DNA of 64,000 nucleotides from Tubiluchus corallicola (taxonomy: Eukaryota; Priapulida; Priapulimorpha; Priapulimorphida; Tubiluchidae), in NCBI GenBank assembly GCA_030141605.1, contig JAQGDQ010000429.1, positions 62,001-126,000 on the forward strand, read 5' to 3'. Position numbers and translations under genes: made by a program. Below, in pieces: positions 37,332 through 47,039 of this stretch (its first letter is position 1; the number at the start of each line of letters is the position of its first letter). The notes under the pieces were generated by a model. The model had not been told where the DNA came from, searched no databases, and saw nothing but the letters and a program-made list of their open reading frames with translations.

Positions 37332-40300
37332 ACAGGTGAGCTAACGAATGTCGAGACTGCTGCAGATGGGTCTTCTGGCACAATCAAATTCCAAACACCA
37401 GATTTATCGGACGAAGAACAACATTCCCTGCACATGCCAGCTTACCTAAGATGCGAAGCTTGTGAAGCTGTAGCTTATCAGGTAACGACCTTTAATGTTA
37501 AATTACTGTTTCATATTTGTTAAGGTTGTTGATGGAGGTTTGTTTTAATTTGTGTAGTTAGCTCATCGTATCTGACAGCGGTAGTTCTGAACAACCATCA
37601 CAATTACGATTTTTTTCGGTACTCAAACTACGAGTCACACTGTACACTTACAGCTGCATTTATCTAGCGTAAAGGCTTAGCCAGCAAGATTAGCCACAGA
37701 AACGGTCTTAAAAACTTAAATGGAAATTCAGACCTAATTATGAGTTTATAGGTAACCAATCTATAGAATACTGAGAGGGAACATAATATTTTTTCAAGAA
37801 TGACTTGCATGAAAGAATTATTACTGTAAAAGAATCCACACAAACGAAACATGCACCTAGTTCTTCGCTGTTACATACATTTCGCCATTTGTTAGTTAGA
37901 TTGTACAAAAGCAGGTGCTGTACCTCTCAGAGAGATGTTCGGTTGTGAATTTGTTCACATGTTCGAGAGCTTATGCGTGAGCACTGCGGTAAAATTGAAG
38001 TTTGAATTTTAAACTTATAATTTGCCGAGTTTTAGTATATCACACTGTGAGTTGTACAGTAGCACTATATTTAAATTTTTTCTTTCGCAAACAGGTACAA
38101 CACGCTCATGTACTGTTTGTGCTATTGAAAAATATATTCTGTTGTGATGTCATCACTAGTTGAGCTCGCCCACCGTTAATTAAGTTTTGAATCTATTATT
38201 TAATTATCAGAAATATCATGACACTACTATAGGTGTTAAAATGTTTACTTTTTTACCGTACTGCAACATCGAGTAGGATATGAAAAATCGTCTTGTTTTT
38301 CTTTAAAGGAAGACAAAACAATTTACCATATATTATCCCATTTTCAAGTCTAAAAGTATATATTTTCACACGATTAATACTGCAAAAGCATTTCTGATAG
38401 TTAAATAATAATAGATTCAAAACTTAATTAATGGTGGTGAGCCCAACCATTGATGACATAATAAACTAACATAATTTTCAACAACACAACTAGACAAGTT
38501 ACCGTTGTGCTCATGCATGAGCTATCGAACGTGTGTAGCTCATCACAAGCTAACACATCTGAACTGAGAGATACAGCATCTGTTTTTTGTGATTAGTATG
38601 ATTCCTTTCAATATTATAAAGAGTATTATTTTGACCTACAGTTTAAGATTGGGTCCGGTTTTGCTTTAACGTGTGGTGTAAGTTTCCCAAGAGCCATGTG
38701 AGCTGCTTCAATTTGATGCTCCTCACCTTTTTTGTAAGTGCATTAACATAGAGCAGGCTTTTCGGGCAATCCTTTATTTTCACAGTTAGTTATTGTTAGT
38801 GGAGAAATGGTAGGCATTTGATTTGATTGACCTCCCTGCCAAGCTCAATTCACAGTTTTCTAAGTGAAAGGCGACACACCAATTTTTTCCTATTGATAAT
38901 ATAGTAGTGAAGAAAGGATTGACGCAAGAAAGAAATGAAATCATGTGGTCTGATAGAAGATGAATTGGGCTGGCTATATGTTCTAATGCTTGAAATGTGT
39001 GTGTGTGTGTGTGCGTGCATGTGTGCGCGCGTGCGTGCGTGCGTGTGTGTTCCATAATTGTATGGAGCTTAGGAGTTTTGCAACAGGAAAATTCAAAAAA
39101 TGGAAGCAGTTTGAAGTGCATTTATTATTCATTGTATGCTGTTGCTGAGCTAGGCATAGTGTTACTGACACTCTGGATCTTGTCTAAGGCAAACACTGTT
39201 TGCTGATGTTAATTAGTTTCACATACGGTGTCCATGAAAAAAGGAAACAAAACAATTTAGTTACACCATAATTATGTTCTAATTATAAGATAAATTCACA
39301 TATTTCATCAGTTGCAGAGATCGTAATAGTAAGAGGGTTTAAAATAGCGAACCTAAACTGAAGATTGCCTAGTTTTCTACTATTATTCCCCAGCTCAGGA
39401 TTACGAAAAAGGTTGGTGTTAAGCGATGTTAGCATCATAATGGGGGTGTTATATAATGTGGCTTAACTATATCTTTATTTTTATTCTCACTGTCAGTACT
39501 TTACTGCCAATGTTGATTTCGATTTCAGCTTGCCAAACACTTTAACAAACGTAATGACCTCAAGCCTTCATTTAAAGGTCATCTTCCTGAATCGGAGATT
39601 CTAGATGTCATAGAAACAGTGTGCAATGAGCAAGACACTTTCAAAGAGTGAGTTGTACTGTCACTGACAATTACATAGTATTTATAGTATCAGATGTTTT
39701 ATAAGTCCCTCATTTAATTATCTTTAAAATTTTAATAAAAATTAATAGCAGTTATAACAGCTATCAATTGGTCTATGAATCATCAGAATTTTATTTGTTT
39801 AAAGTCTAGCTTTATGAGTCTACTGCAGCGGTTTTGCACCTCTCCTATAGAATCAGCATGGTAGTAGTGACAATGGCACAAACATCAAATGTAGATTTAA
39901 AAAATTAGAATAAGAGTTTATCTGTAGATGAGTCTTGCTGGTCCATTAGCTGCAATAAAAATTGAAAATCAGTTTAGTGCAAGGCTATATTGTAATTATG
40001 GTCAGAGAAATTAATTTAAAAAATGTACAAAATTCTGTGTTTATTTTGTTAGCTTAGAATCCTTTAGATAGTAAGTAAATTTGTGCATTCTGTTTAGGTC
40101 TCAGTATATGTTGTTACTACTGTACAGATGGGTGAAATCCATAATAGTATTTCAGCCAAAATTTGGGGCAGTGACATATAACTTGCTTCTTCTAGAGCTT
40201 CACTTTTTTTGAAGCATTCGTATCATATAAGTTTCAAGTTTGTGTAGCCACTTTTGTGTTGTAGTTACGGAATAAAGGAAGTGGAAGGCGAAACCAGACT

Positions 40301-41404
40301 TTCTGGTCCTGGAACAAAAACAAATGAATTTCCGGGAGTGATGCAGGGTGGAGGAAGGTGGCCTGCCAGGTAGAGTGATTTTTAACAATGCACTCCCTTC
40401 TTACACAATGTCTGGTCAGCAAATGAAACAGTTGTATTTTGAGCATTGTAGTTCACTTGCTGTTTTCTCTAATAAAAGGAGGGTACCGTTGTTAGGTACC
40501 TTTTTATAACTTTGTGTGCCCTTTTGCAAATTTTTACCTCTGAACATCAAGCAAAATTTGTAAAAGCTGTCTACATTTTACTCATAAACTGCTCTGCTGC
40601 TCGAACTGCTTCAGTTTAAAGGGTGAATTTTGAAATATATCCCAAAAATGGTCCATATAAAATTATATTAATTAGCATTACGCTTACCTGTTTGAAGAAA
40701 TCAGAGAAAGAAATTCTTAGTAATTTAAAATGTTCGTGTGCCAGCTTGTAAAAAAACATTTCTGCATCATCATCCCAGTGCGCACCACTGGCTCACCGAA
40801 AAACACGTTATTGGCAATACAATGTAATTTATACTTTCGCTTAGCGCGCTATGAATGCCCTGATAATTTTTTCAAACTTTACGCAATGTTATTTAAACTT
40901 GTTTAAGACGACTTGCTGTAAAAATTGCTGCGCCTTATCCGGTCCTCGCGGGAGTTACTACTGCAAGTTTGTATAATATTATTGCCAACACAACCACTGT
41001 ATGCTATAAGATAGCTTGGAAGTAATGCAAAAAATTAGAACATTTTTTTAAATTTTATTTATGAAGAGTGTGTTCTTGTCCTTTAAATGGAGTCACATTT
41101 TTAGAATGTCCAAACATTAACTGCACAGAAAAGCTCTGTATCAGGAATATTCTCATGCATTACAGTGAAGATAGTAAACGACAATTAAATAGAGCAGGAT
41201 TCTTAGAGCAAAATTAATAAAAATTCATTCTTTAGGTTGAATCAGATTTGTAATGAATTTGTTGGTGCCATTGGTGAGGAAGAAATATACGATGCATTTA
41301 TTCAAGACAGCAGGAAATTTACACAGTTTTTGTGCAACCAAAAGGGAGGTGCATGCAGCAAAGAATCAAAACAAAAAAGAAGAATCGAAAAAGAAGACCT
41401 CTGA
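36049..41404 (+). CDS. MZB1: MZB1/pERp1-like ER chaperone, 5 exons, 200 aa
   Basis: MZB1 (pERp1) is an ER-resident, canopy-related protein that in vertebrates aids immunoglobulin and integrin folding together with GRP94 (family knowledge; no immunoglobulin role is implied here). Exons: 36049-36112, 37336-37481, 39529-39647, 40265-40369, 41236-41404; 603 nt, all phases match. Residues 1-22 form a signal peptide (hydrophobic run LPLLTVILLLLF). The family signature follows: LSDEEQHSLHMPAYLRCEAC, then DYGIKEVEGETRLSGPG and GEEEIYDAFIQD. Cysteines at 61, 64, 102, 150, 178 and 185 give the six-Cys pattern, with a CxxC at 61-64. The protein ends KEDL, a plausible KDEL-type retrieval signal. Human MZB1 is 189 residues. 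The exon 2 acceptor follows a TG repeat directly. The intron after exon 2 contains a large palindrome. Confidence 0.92.
37299..37331. repeat. (TA)n(TG)n tract at the MZB1 exon 2 acceptor
   Basis: TA units pass into about 11 TG units and end four bases before the AG of the MZB1 exon 2 acceptor (TACAG|GTGAGC). It takes the place of an ordinary polypyrimidine tract. Confidence 0.95.
37901..38590. repeat. Large imperfect palindrome in MZB1 intron 2
   Basis: Sequence left of about 38290 recurs inverted to the right of about 38320. Paired blocks include CACCGTTAATTAAGTTTTGA (38171 on) with TCAAAACTTAATTAATGGTG; TCGAGAGCTTATGCGTGAGC with GCTCATGCATGAGCTATCGA; and CAGGTGCTGTACCTCTCAG with CTGAGAGATACAGCATCTG. 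The left arm is somewhat longer. The right arm belongs to a dispersed repeat (38305-38665) seen again at 53868-54291, so this is likely two copies head to head. Confidence 0.8.
38305..38665 (+). repeat. Dispersed repeat family P, copy 1
   Basis: Shares ordered blocks with 53868-54291 in the same orientation: CCATTTTCAAGTCT, ATTAATACTGCAAAAG, CTCATCACAA(A/G)CTAACAC, TTTTGACCTACAGTTTAAGA and TTGGGTCCGGTTTT. It contains no open frame. Probably a non-autonomous mobile element of undetermined class. Confidence 0.8.
38996..39050. repeat. (GT)n/(GC)-interrupted microsatellite
   Basis: About 55 bp of GT units with GC-containing interruptions, in the MZB1 intron between exons 2 and 3. Confidence 0.97.
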
Positions 41405-41738
41405 TGAAGAAATCCTTTTAGCATTTCCAAATGTTATGTGAAGAGTGCAGATTTTGCAGTCATTCCAAAATTATTTACATTTTTGTAGTCTTTACCAAGG
41501 TTTTAATAGCTACTATGAATATAATATCTTATTAGACATTCTGACAACTGTTTGTAGTGTACCAGTGTGGGTGTGGGTGTGTGTGTCTTTACGTAAGTGG
41601 CTGTTGATGAATGGCCTGTGTCTAAATGGCCTGAAAAAGTCTCGATGCAGTTGTAAGAACTTGTGCAATGTCATGATGTGTAAGGAAAAACACAGTCACA
41701 TTTGGGAGTCAGAATTTCAACATTCTTGTCTCGGTCAC

Positions 41739-42147
41739 TAGGGGTTGGCATCGAACGTTCGAGTTTTTTCTTGTTCAAATTCGATTCAAACCTAAAATTA
41801 TAAATAATTTTTATAATAATAAAAAAATTATTAAATAATTCAGCATTTCAACTACGTACATTGTTTATCATTAAAACGTTTGAAACATCATGCAGTCAGC
41901 ACAATTTTGCTGCGATTTATGTGCATAATTTTTAAACAAATTACGAGTGTTTTTATTGCGGAACAATATCAAGTAATGCGCATGACCTTTGCGCGAGTAC
42001 ATTTTATTAATGATTCGAAAATTTATTAGAAAATCTTTAAAGCTGAATTCAAATTGGATTCGAATTCGAAATTCAGTTTAATCCAAGTTCGAAAATCACT
42101 AATTCTATTCGATTCAAATTTATTCTGGCAGAGCATGCTCACTCCTA
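41739..42147. mobile_element. hAT-like MITE, family B copy 2, in the MZB1 3' region
   Basis: A 409-bp relative of 8349-8727 with ends TAGGGGTTGGCAT and, on the other strand, TAGGAGTGAGCAT. Worn 8-bp flanks TCGGTCAC and TTTGTCAC agree at six of eight places. Shared interior includes TTATCATTAAAACGTTTGAAA-like sequence. It lies 335 bp after the MZB1 stop, so it may be transcribed in the 3' UTR. Confidence 0.82.
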
Positions 42148-42688
42148 TTTGTCACAGTAATATGAGTTGAGTACAAGATGCAGAAACATTTTAGTTTAGG
42201 TTGTACAAACTGTCACTGTGTCACATCAGCAAAATCAAGCAATGAAATATAGACAAGATGAGTTAATATTGCCATGTATTGTTGATGAACAAGTAATTAC
42301 GCTTAAACGTTAATTTTGACCTGCATATCGTACTACTGTTTGAATGCTCCAAAATTTGTACCAAAGGTATAAAAGTATTCGTTTGTAGATATGAATGAAT
42401 GAATTATGATCTGCATTGTAAGACAATCATATTACGACTGTTGAAAACAGCATAAGTGTAAGAGAAATTAAATGAGTTTTTCCCATCCATATCAGAGTTG
42501 GTAAATATTTCTACTTTTGATAGCAGCCTTGTTAACTTTTCAGTTATGATCTAATGAAATTTAATCCCTTCTTGTGTTTGTAGTCATTATATAGATCTGA
42601 TAACTAAACATCTGTGATATACATTTAGTAACTATGGATATTTATTGGTTTTGTTTGTGATTTTATATGCTATCATGTATACTTTTAC

Positions 42689-42694
42689 AATAAA
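42689..42694 (+). terminator. Candidate poly(A) signal for MZB1
   Basis: AATAAA about 1.3 kb after the stop. An earlier AATAAA at 41817-41822, inside the hAT-like MITE, would give a shorter 3' UTR. Sequence alone cannot choose between them. Confidence 0.35.
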
Positions 42695-42817
42695 TTGAAG
42701 ATGTTAAGTATATTTGGTATTTACCTTTATAAGTTTTTCACTGTGATACATTTGAAAATTAAATTTAGAGTTTAAATTAGAAGTTTCTTTCTCTTTGGCC
42801 ATTATTTTCCCCTTCCC

Positions 42818-42836
42818 CTCTCTCTCTCTCTCTCTT
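42818..42836. repeat. Short (CT)n tract
   Basis: A run of about nine CT units between MZB1 and the 44-kb retrotransposon remnant. Confidence 0.9.
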
Positions 42837-43734
42837 TGGACAGAAGGAAATTATTTCATTATGCTCCTTTAATTTTTGCATAGTGCTGCCATCTACATTC
42901 ATTTTTGTTGAAACGTGCTCAAATCTTACTGGCTTTTACAGCATACATGAACCGCGTATTCTCTGGCTGTTTTCACACCTGAGTGATGTCACCTGTAGTT
43001 TTTGGTGTTTTAATTCCTGACTATGATCATGCAGATATTTCAGAACAAAAGTTGCTGGTGTAATAAAATCTTCAAACTAAATTTAATTTTTTGGTTTCTT
43101 CAAACCACTTTTTCCTTTCACTTTGTCTCTATTTTGTCTTGTTCTGGCAAGCATCAACATACAATCTATTAATTGTATCATACCTTTTTATCAGAGAACT
43201 ATGGGAAAAATTATTACAGCTCCATGGCCAATAGCTCTAATTATACAAAGTTATTTCATAACAAAAGCAAAAACGTCAAGTTAGTTTGCAAGAGAGTAGC
43301 AATTACGTGTTACATTAAATTATTTCAAGAACCTAGAAGGTACTATGTTTTGCCAGCCGTCTTCTTGTTTCAATGAGGCCTATTATTCCACACTTTTTTG
43401 TAGTAGATTATTAATTTTTTCACTAATTTGCCATTGGACACAGCAATTATAATACTGTGGGTAAAATTTTAGTGAAAGTATAGTATGTTTACAAGAGTAG
43501 ACCTTGGTGCTAAACCTAATTTACCTGGCTTTAGTGCTGCTGCAACTAAACTAATGGTAACAGCTTCCAATTAGGAAACTTGCTAAAATTTATTTCTTAA
43601 CAGAATTCTTTGTAAGGTATTTATTAATCGATGCAATGGCAATCAATTTTATCTCATGGTAAGAAAGACTACGTCGCTAAAATAATATTTCTTCCCAAGA
43701 ATTTCCAGACTTCCCGGCTGGTTTGAACCATTTG

Positions 43735-43781
<47 letters not shown>
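43735..43781. repeat. (ATA)n microsatellite
   Basis: About 15 uninterrupted trinucleotide units. Confidence 0.98.
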
Positions 43782-43783
<2 letters not shown>

Positions 43784-43874
43784 TACGTACGAAACGTAGT
43801 AAATGTACACATCTATGGTTGAACCGTTGAACCATGGATAAAGCTAGATGTCAATACTGAATCGCGTCTTGTAG

Positions 43875-43964
43875 GTTTCCCGTAATGTTGAAGCAAAAAT
43901 TGAAGGCGTGAAGAATTTTTATTGTTTTATGGGAATTGGAAAAGAAGACGTCGTTTCTGTAAAT
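43875..43964 (+). CDS. Possible orphan internal exon, 30 codons
   Basis: A 90-nt open segment between an acceptor (GTCTTGTAG) and a strong donor (AAT|GTGAGT), in phase 0 at both ends. It begins VSRNVEAKIEGVKNFYCFMG. I do not recognise it and found no partner exon nearby. It may belong to an unseen gene between MZB1 and CLIP1, to a decayed one, or be chance. Confidence 0.15.
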
Positions 43965-44223
43965 GTGAGTAAATTTTTTCCTTACATTTCAAGACGGCAT
44001 TGACAGTTGTCTATTAAAATGTTGAATTTTGCAGTTGGTACGGGATAAAATTATGAATATATTTTACTAGTGAGTAAATCAAAAAAACAGCAACACTAAG
44101 TGGAAATTTCACGCTTGCTCTACATCTCGTGTTCTGTCTCGCCTTGAACCGCATAATGCTGTACTGCCTTGCCATGCACCGCCTATCAGTCTATCAGTGC
44201 AGGATACAAGCAAGTCATATATC

Positions 44224-44227
<4 letters not shown>

Positions 44228-44258
<31 letters not shown>

Positions 44259-44276
44259 GTAGTAGTAGTAGTAGTA
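44228..44276. repeat. (TA)n(GTA)n microsatellite at the 3' end of the LINE fragment
   Basis: About 13 TA units followed by about seven GTA units. On the minus strand this reads (TAC)n then (TA)n and lies directly downstream of the retrotransposon remnant, so it may be derived from its 3' tail. Confidence 0.95.
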
Positions 44277-45350
44277 AATCTCCAGTAGTTATAATATAAC
44301 TTTTGAGACAAATAGTTCTTCGACTGTAATTGCGACAAATTGCACATTTAATAGATTGTCATCAACACCTAGGTGACTCCACTGGCAAGTTTTCTCACTA
44401 TAATATGTAATCCAGCATCCTTGTTATAGGCATGTTCCAATTAGCACGGTGATTAAATTTCAATGGATGATGTTCATAGTGTCTATCTAATTTTGATTTA
44501 AATAAATTTACAGATGTTGCTGTTCTCACATCACAGGGCAATCTATTCCAGATTTCTGGCATCGTACAAGAAAAATAGTCGTATTTACCAGTTTTGTGTG
44601 CAGTTCTTGATTTATGAAGAATAGGACCTGATCTTGCTGTACGATGTACTTCTAATTTAACAGGACAATCATCACAGCTGTAAACTCCAGATACATATTT
44701 GTATACATCAATTAGTTGGCCACGTAAACGTCTAAAAGCTAATGTAGTTAAACCTATTCGTTTTAACTGACTTTCATACGTCAAGTTCATTAGTTCCGGT
44801 AACATGTTGAAAGCTCTCATTTGGACAGTTTCGACTGGGTCCACTATATATGCCCTAGGACTATTCCAAATACTACTTCCATACTCCACTTTTGATCGCA
44901 CAAGTGCCACATATAGAAGCTTGAAAGTTTGCAGATCTAGGTACTTGAAATTCCTCCTTATTAAAGCATTGTTTCGTTTGGCACTCTTTATGATTTCTGC
45001 TATGTGATCTTTAAAATTTAGTTTATTATCAAGTAATAATCCAAGGTCTTTCTCACAAGCACTAAAGTCCAATTCTGCCGGATTGCCACTTGCATCATAC
45101 ATTTTGTATTTATACTCATATCCTGCTCCCACAGATACAACCTTACACTTGTTGGGATGGAACTGCATACCATTTTCAACTGCCCAATCACAGAGCCCTT
45201 CTAGATCCAATTGAAGATCATTACAGCTGGTAAAAGAATCAGATTCAGACCAGATTTTGCTGTCGTCGGCAAAAAGACGAAGAGAATTACTCACACAACT
45301 AGGCAAGTCATTTATAAATACCACAAATAAACACGGACCTAATACCAAAT
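44277..45350 (-). mobile_element. 5'-truncated non-LTR retrotransposon (Jockey/CR1-like) with reverse transcriptase C-terminal half
   Basis: A minus-strand frame (stop near 44398) carries the second half of a non-LTR reverse transcriptase. It opens with LGPCLFVVFINDLP and contains the catalytic FADDSK (the F/YxDD motif), then LQLDLEGLCDWAVENGMQFH, then NKCKVVSVG, then the thumb and C-terminal region typical of CR1/Jockey elements (SKVEYGSSIWN; IWNRLPCDVRTATSVNLFKSKL). The endonuclease and first half of the RT are missing, the usual result of incomplete target-primed reverse transcription. The remaining frame has no stop, so the insertion may be fairly young. Clade is inferred from motifs only. 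Confidence 0.85.
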
Positions 45351-45486
45351 ATACATATATATTATAATTTATATATCTACATTGTTGTATAGATAAACTA
45401 AGAAAAGTTAGAATGTATGTCAACGAAGTATTGCACTTTTGCAGTTAAAATTGTGAATCACTAAAGACAGTAAAGTAAATGTAATC

Positions 45487-45846
45487 CAGGTGTGTGCAAA
45501 TTATCGGACTAGCCGGGCCACATTTAACTTTCCCGCAATTTCTGCGGTCTGCATACAGTTTGGTCAAGAAACCGAGCACAGTAGGACCCAATAACAATTT
45601 TTTGCTTTCGATCTTTGCACATCATTACTACTACACTCAAGAAAACCATAGATTTCAGCTTTCATCTCAGATAGTGGTAATTTTATTACAATGCATATTA
45701 GTACAGTGTGTCACACAGTCTGTGCGGTACAGTGCATATTAATCTGTCTGCCCGCACTTTCATTAGGTTGACAACCTCTTCGCGGGCCGCACAAGATCTC
45801 TCGGCAGGCCGCAAGTGGCCTGCGAGCCGCAGTTTGCACACTCCTG
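45487..45846. mobile_element. hAT-like MITE, family E
   Basis: A 360-bp element between perfect 8-bp duplications ATGTAATC (45479-45486 and 45847-45854). The ends are inverted: CAGGTGTGTGCAAATTATCG and, on the other strand at the right, CAGGAGTGTGCAAACTGCGG. CAGG-type ends with 8-bp duplications mark hAT elements. The right half is unusually GC-rich for this window. No transposase frame. Confidence 0.88.
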
Positions 45847-46766
45847 ATGTAATCAAACACGAGGAAACAGTAAAGAAAGTCACAACAAAGTAAACTCTCG
45901 CAAACAGGCACTTTTTATTGATGATTTTGGAGAAGAGCCTTTATACCACCTGTATCTCCATCTCGTAGTACATTGCACTGTTGTACATGGCGTGGTGGTA
46001 TATGTTTTATGGTGCAAGGTGAGGCATTACGGTTCACTGCACTACACGGGGATGTCGAGCAAGCATAAACGTTCTACGTTGTGTTCTCACTGAATCTCAA
46101 TCACCTCCTAATGCATGCCACTTGATTCCCCTTATTTGTTATTCTAGTTTTGAATAAACCTTTTAGTTCACACTGCATCACTTTCGTCAGCTAAGCTTTT
46201 CATAAAATTTACATTATTTACAATACGACTTAAGCAAAAACCTGCGAAATTTTAGCCAATGCATATTGTGAACAGTTATTTCCTAGTCAGATGTAGATAT
46301 TAAAACATATTAAATTTTAGGTAAGTTTAGGTTAACTTCTGAAAAGTAAATTTAGGTTAGCTATGTACATCAATTGTGAGCAGGAATCATGGCAAGAATT
46401 AAACTGAGTAGCACGAATATTTCGACAATTATTTAAATTGGTGTAAAATATGTTAGAGTCGATTATCCAGTCATCGATGTTTTTTGCTTCAATCTCTTAT
46501 TAACAAAATTGAAATTAGTAGCTTAACAATGTTCATCAAGGTTGTTCAACTTCTCACAACTCAACAGCGCTGACCCAAGATTTCCCATGTCGCTGAAAAA
46601 TGCATTGCTTTGAATCCGGGTATTTTGATGTCATGACAGATTTCAAACTTGTTTGTTGTATAATATGACTGAATGTGTCCTATCTTTACAATTCAACAGA
46701 TTTATTTCGCAATAAACATATACATATGCAATACGTGTGCATCGATAATCAGTTTTTGTTGATGCA

Positions 46767-46836
46767 AAATTATGATACAATTCATGATTTCTGTCCTAGA
46801 GAAATTATGATACAATTCATGAATTCTGCCCTAGAG
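46767..46836. repeat. 35-bp tandem duplication
   Basis: Two adjacent copies of a 35-bp unit (AAATTATGATACAATTCATG, then A/T TTCTG T/C CCTAGAG) differing at about two positions. Confidence 0.85.
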
Positions 46837-47039
46837 ACCTAAGAAGCTAGCTTATGCTAGACCACTAGAATCAGTTACGAGAAAAATTACAATGTATTGC
46901 TAATGGTTAGTGTGAGTTACACTGGACGTTAATAGTGTGAATTTTCATAATTTCGATTTAAACTGATGGTCGGTACAGCGAAATGATAAATGCTTTAACA
47001 CAATCGCTAAGCATTTGTGGGGGAGGCAACAGTTGTTTA

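Noticed and set aside
44398-45423. 341-codon frame as a host gene
   Set aside because: The content is a non-LTR reverse transcriptase with FADD and the usual C-terminal blocks; the first codons before LGPCLFVVF are flanking AT-rich sequence.
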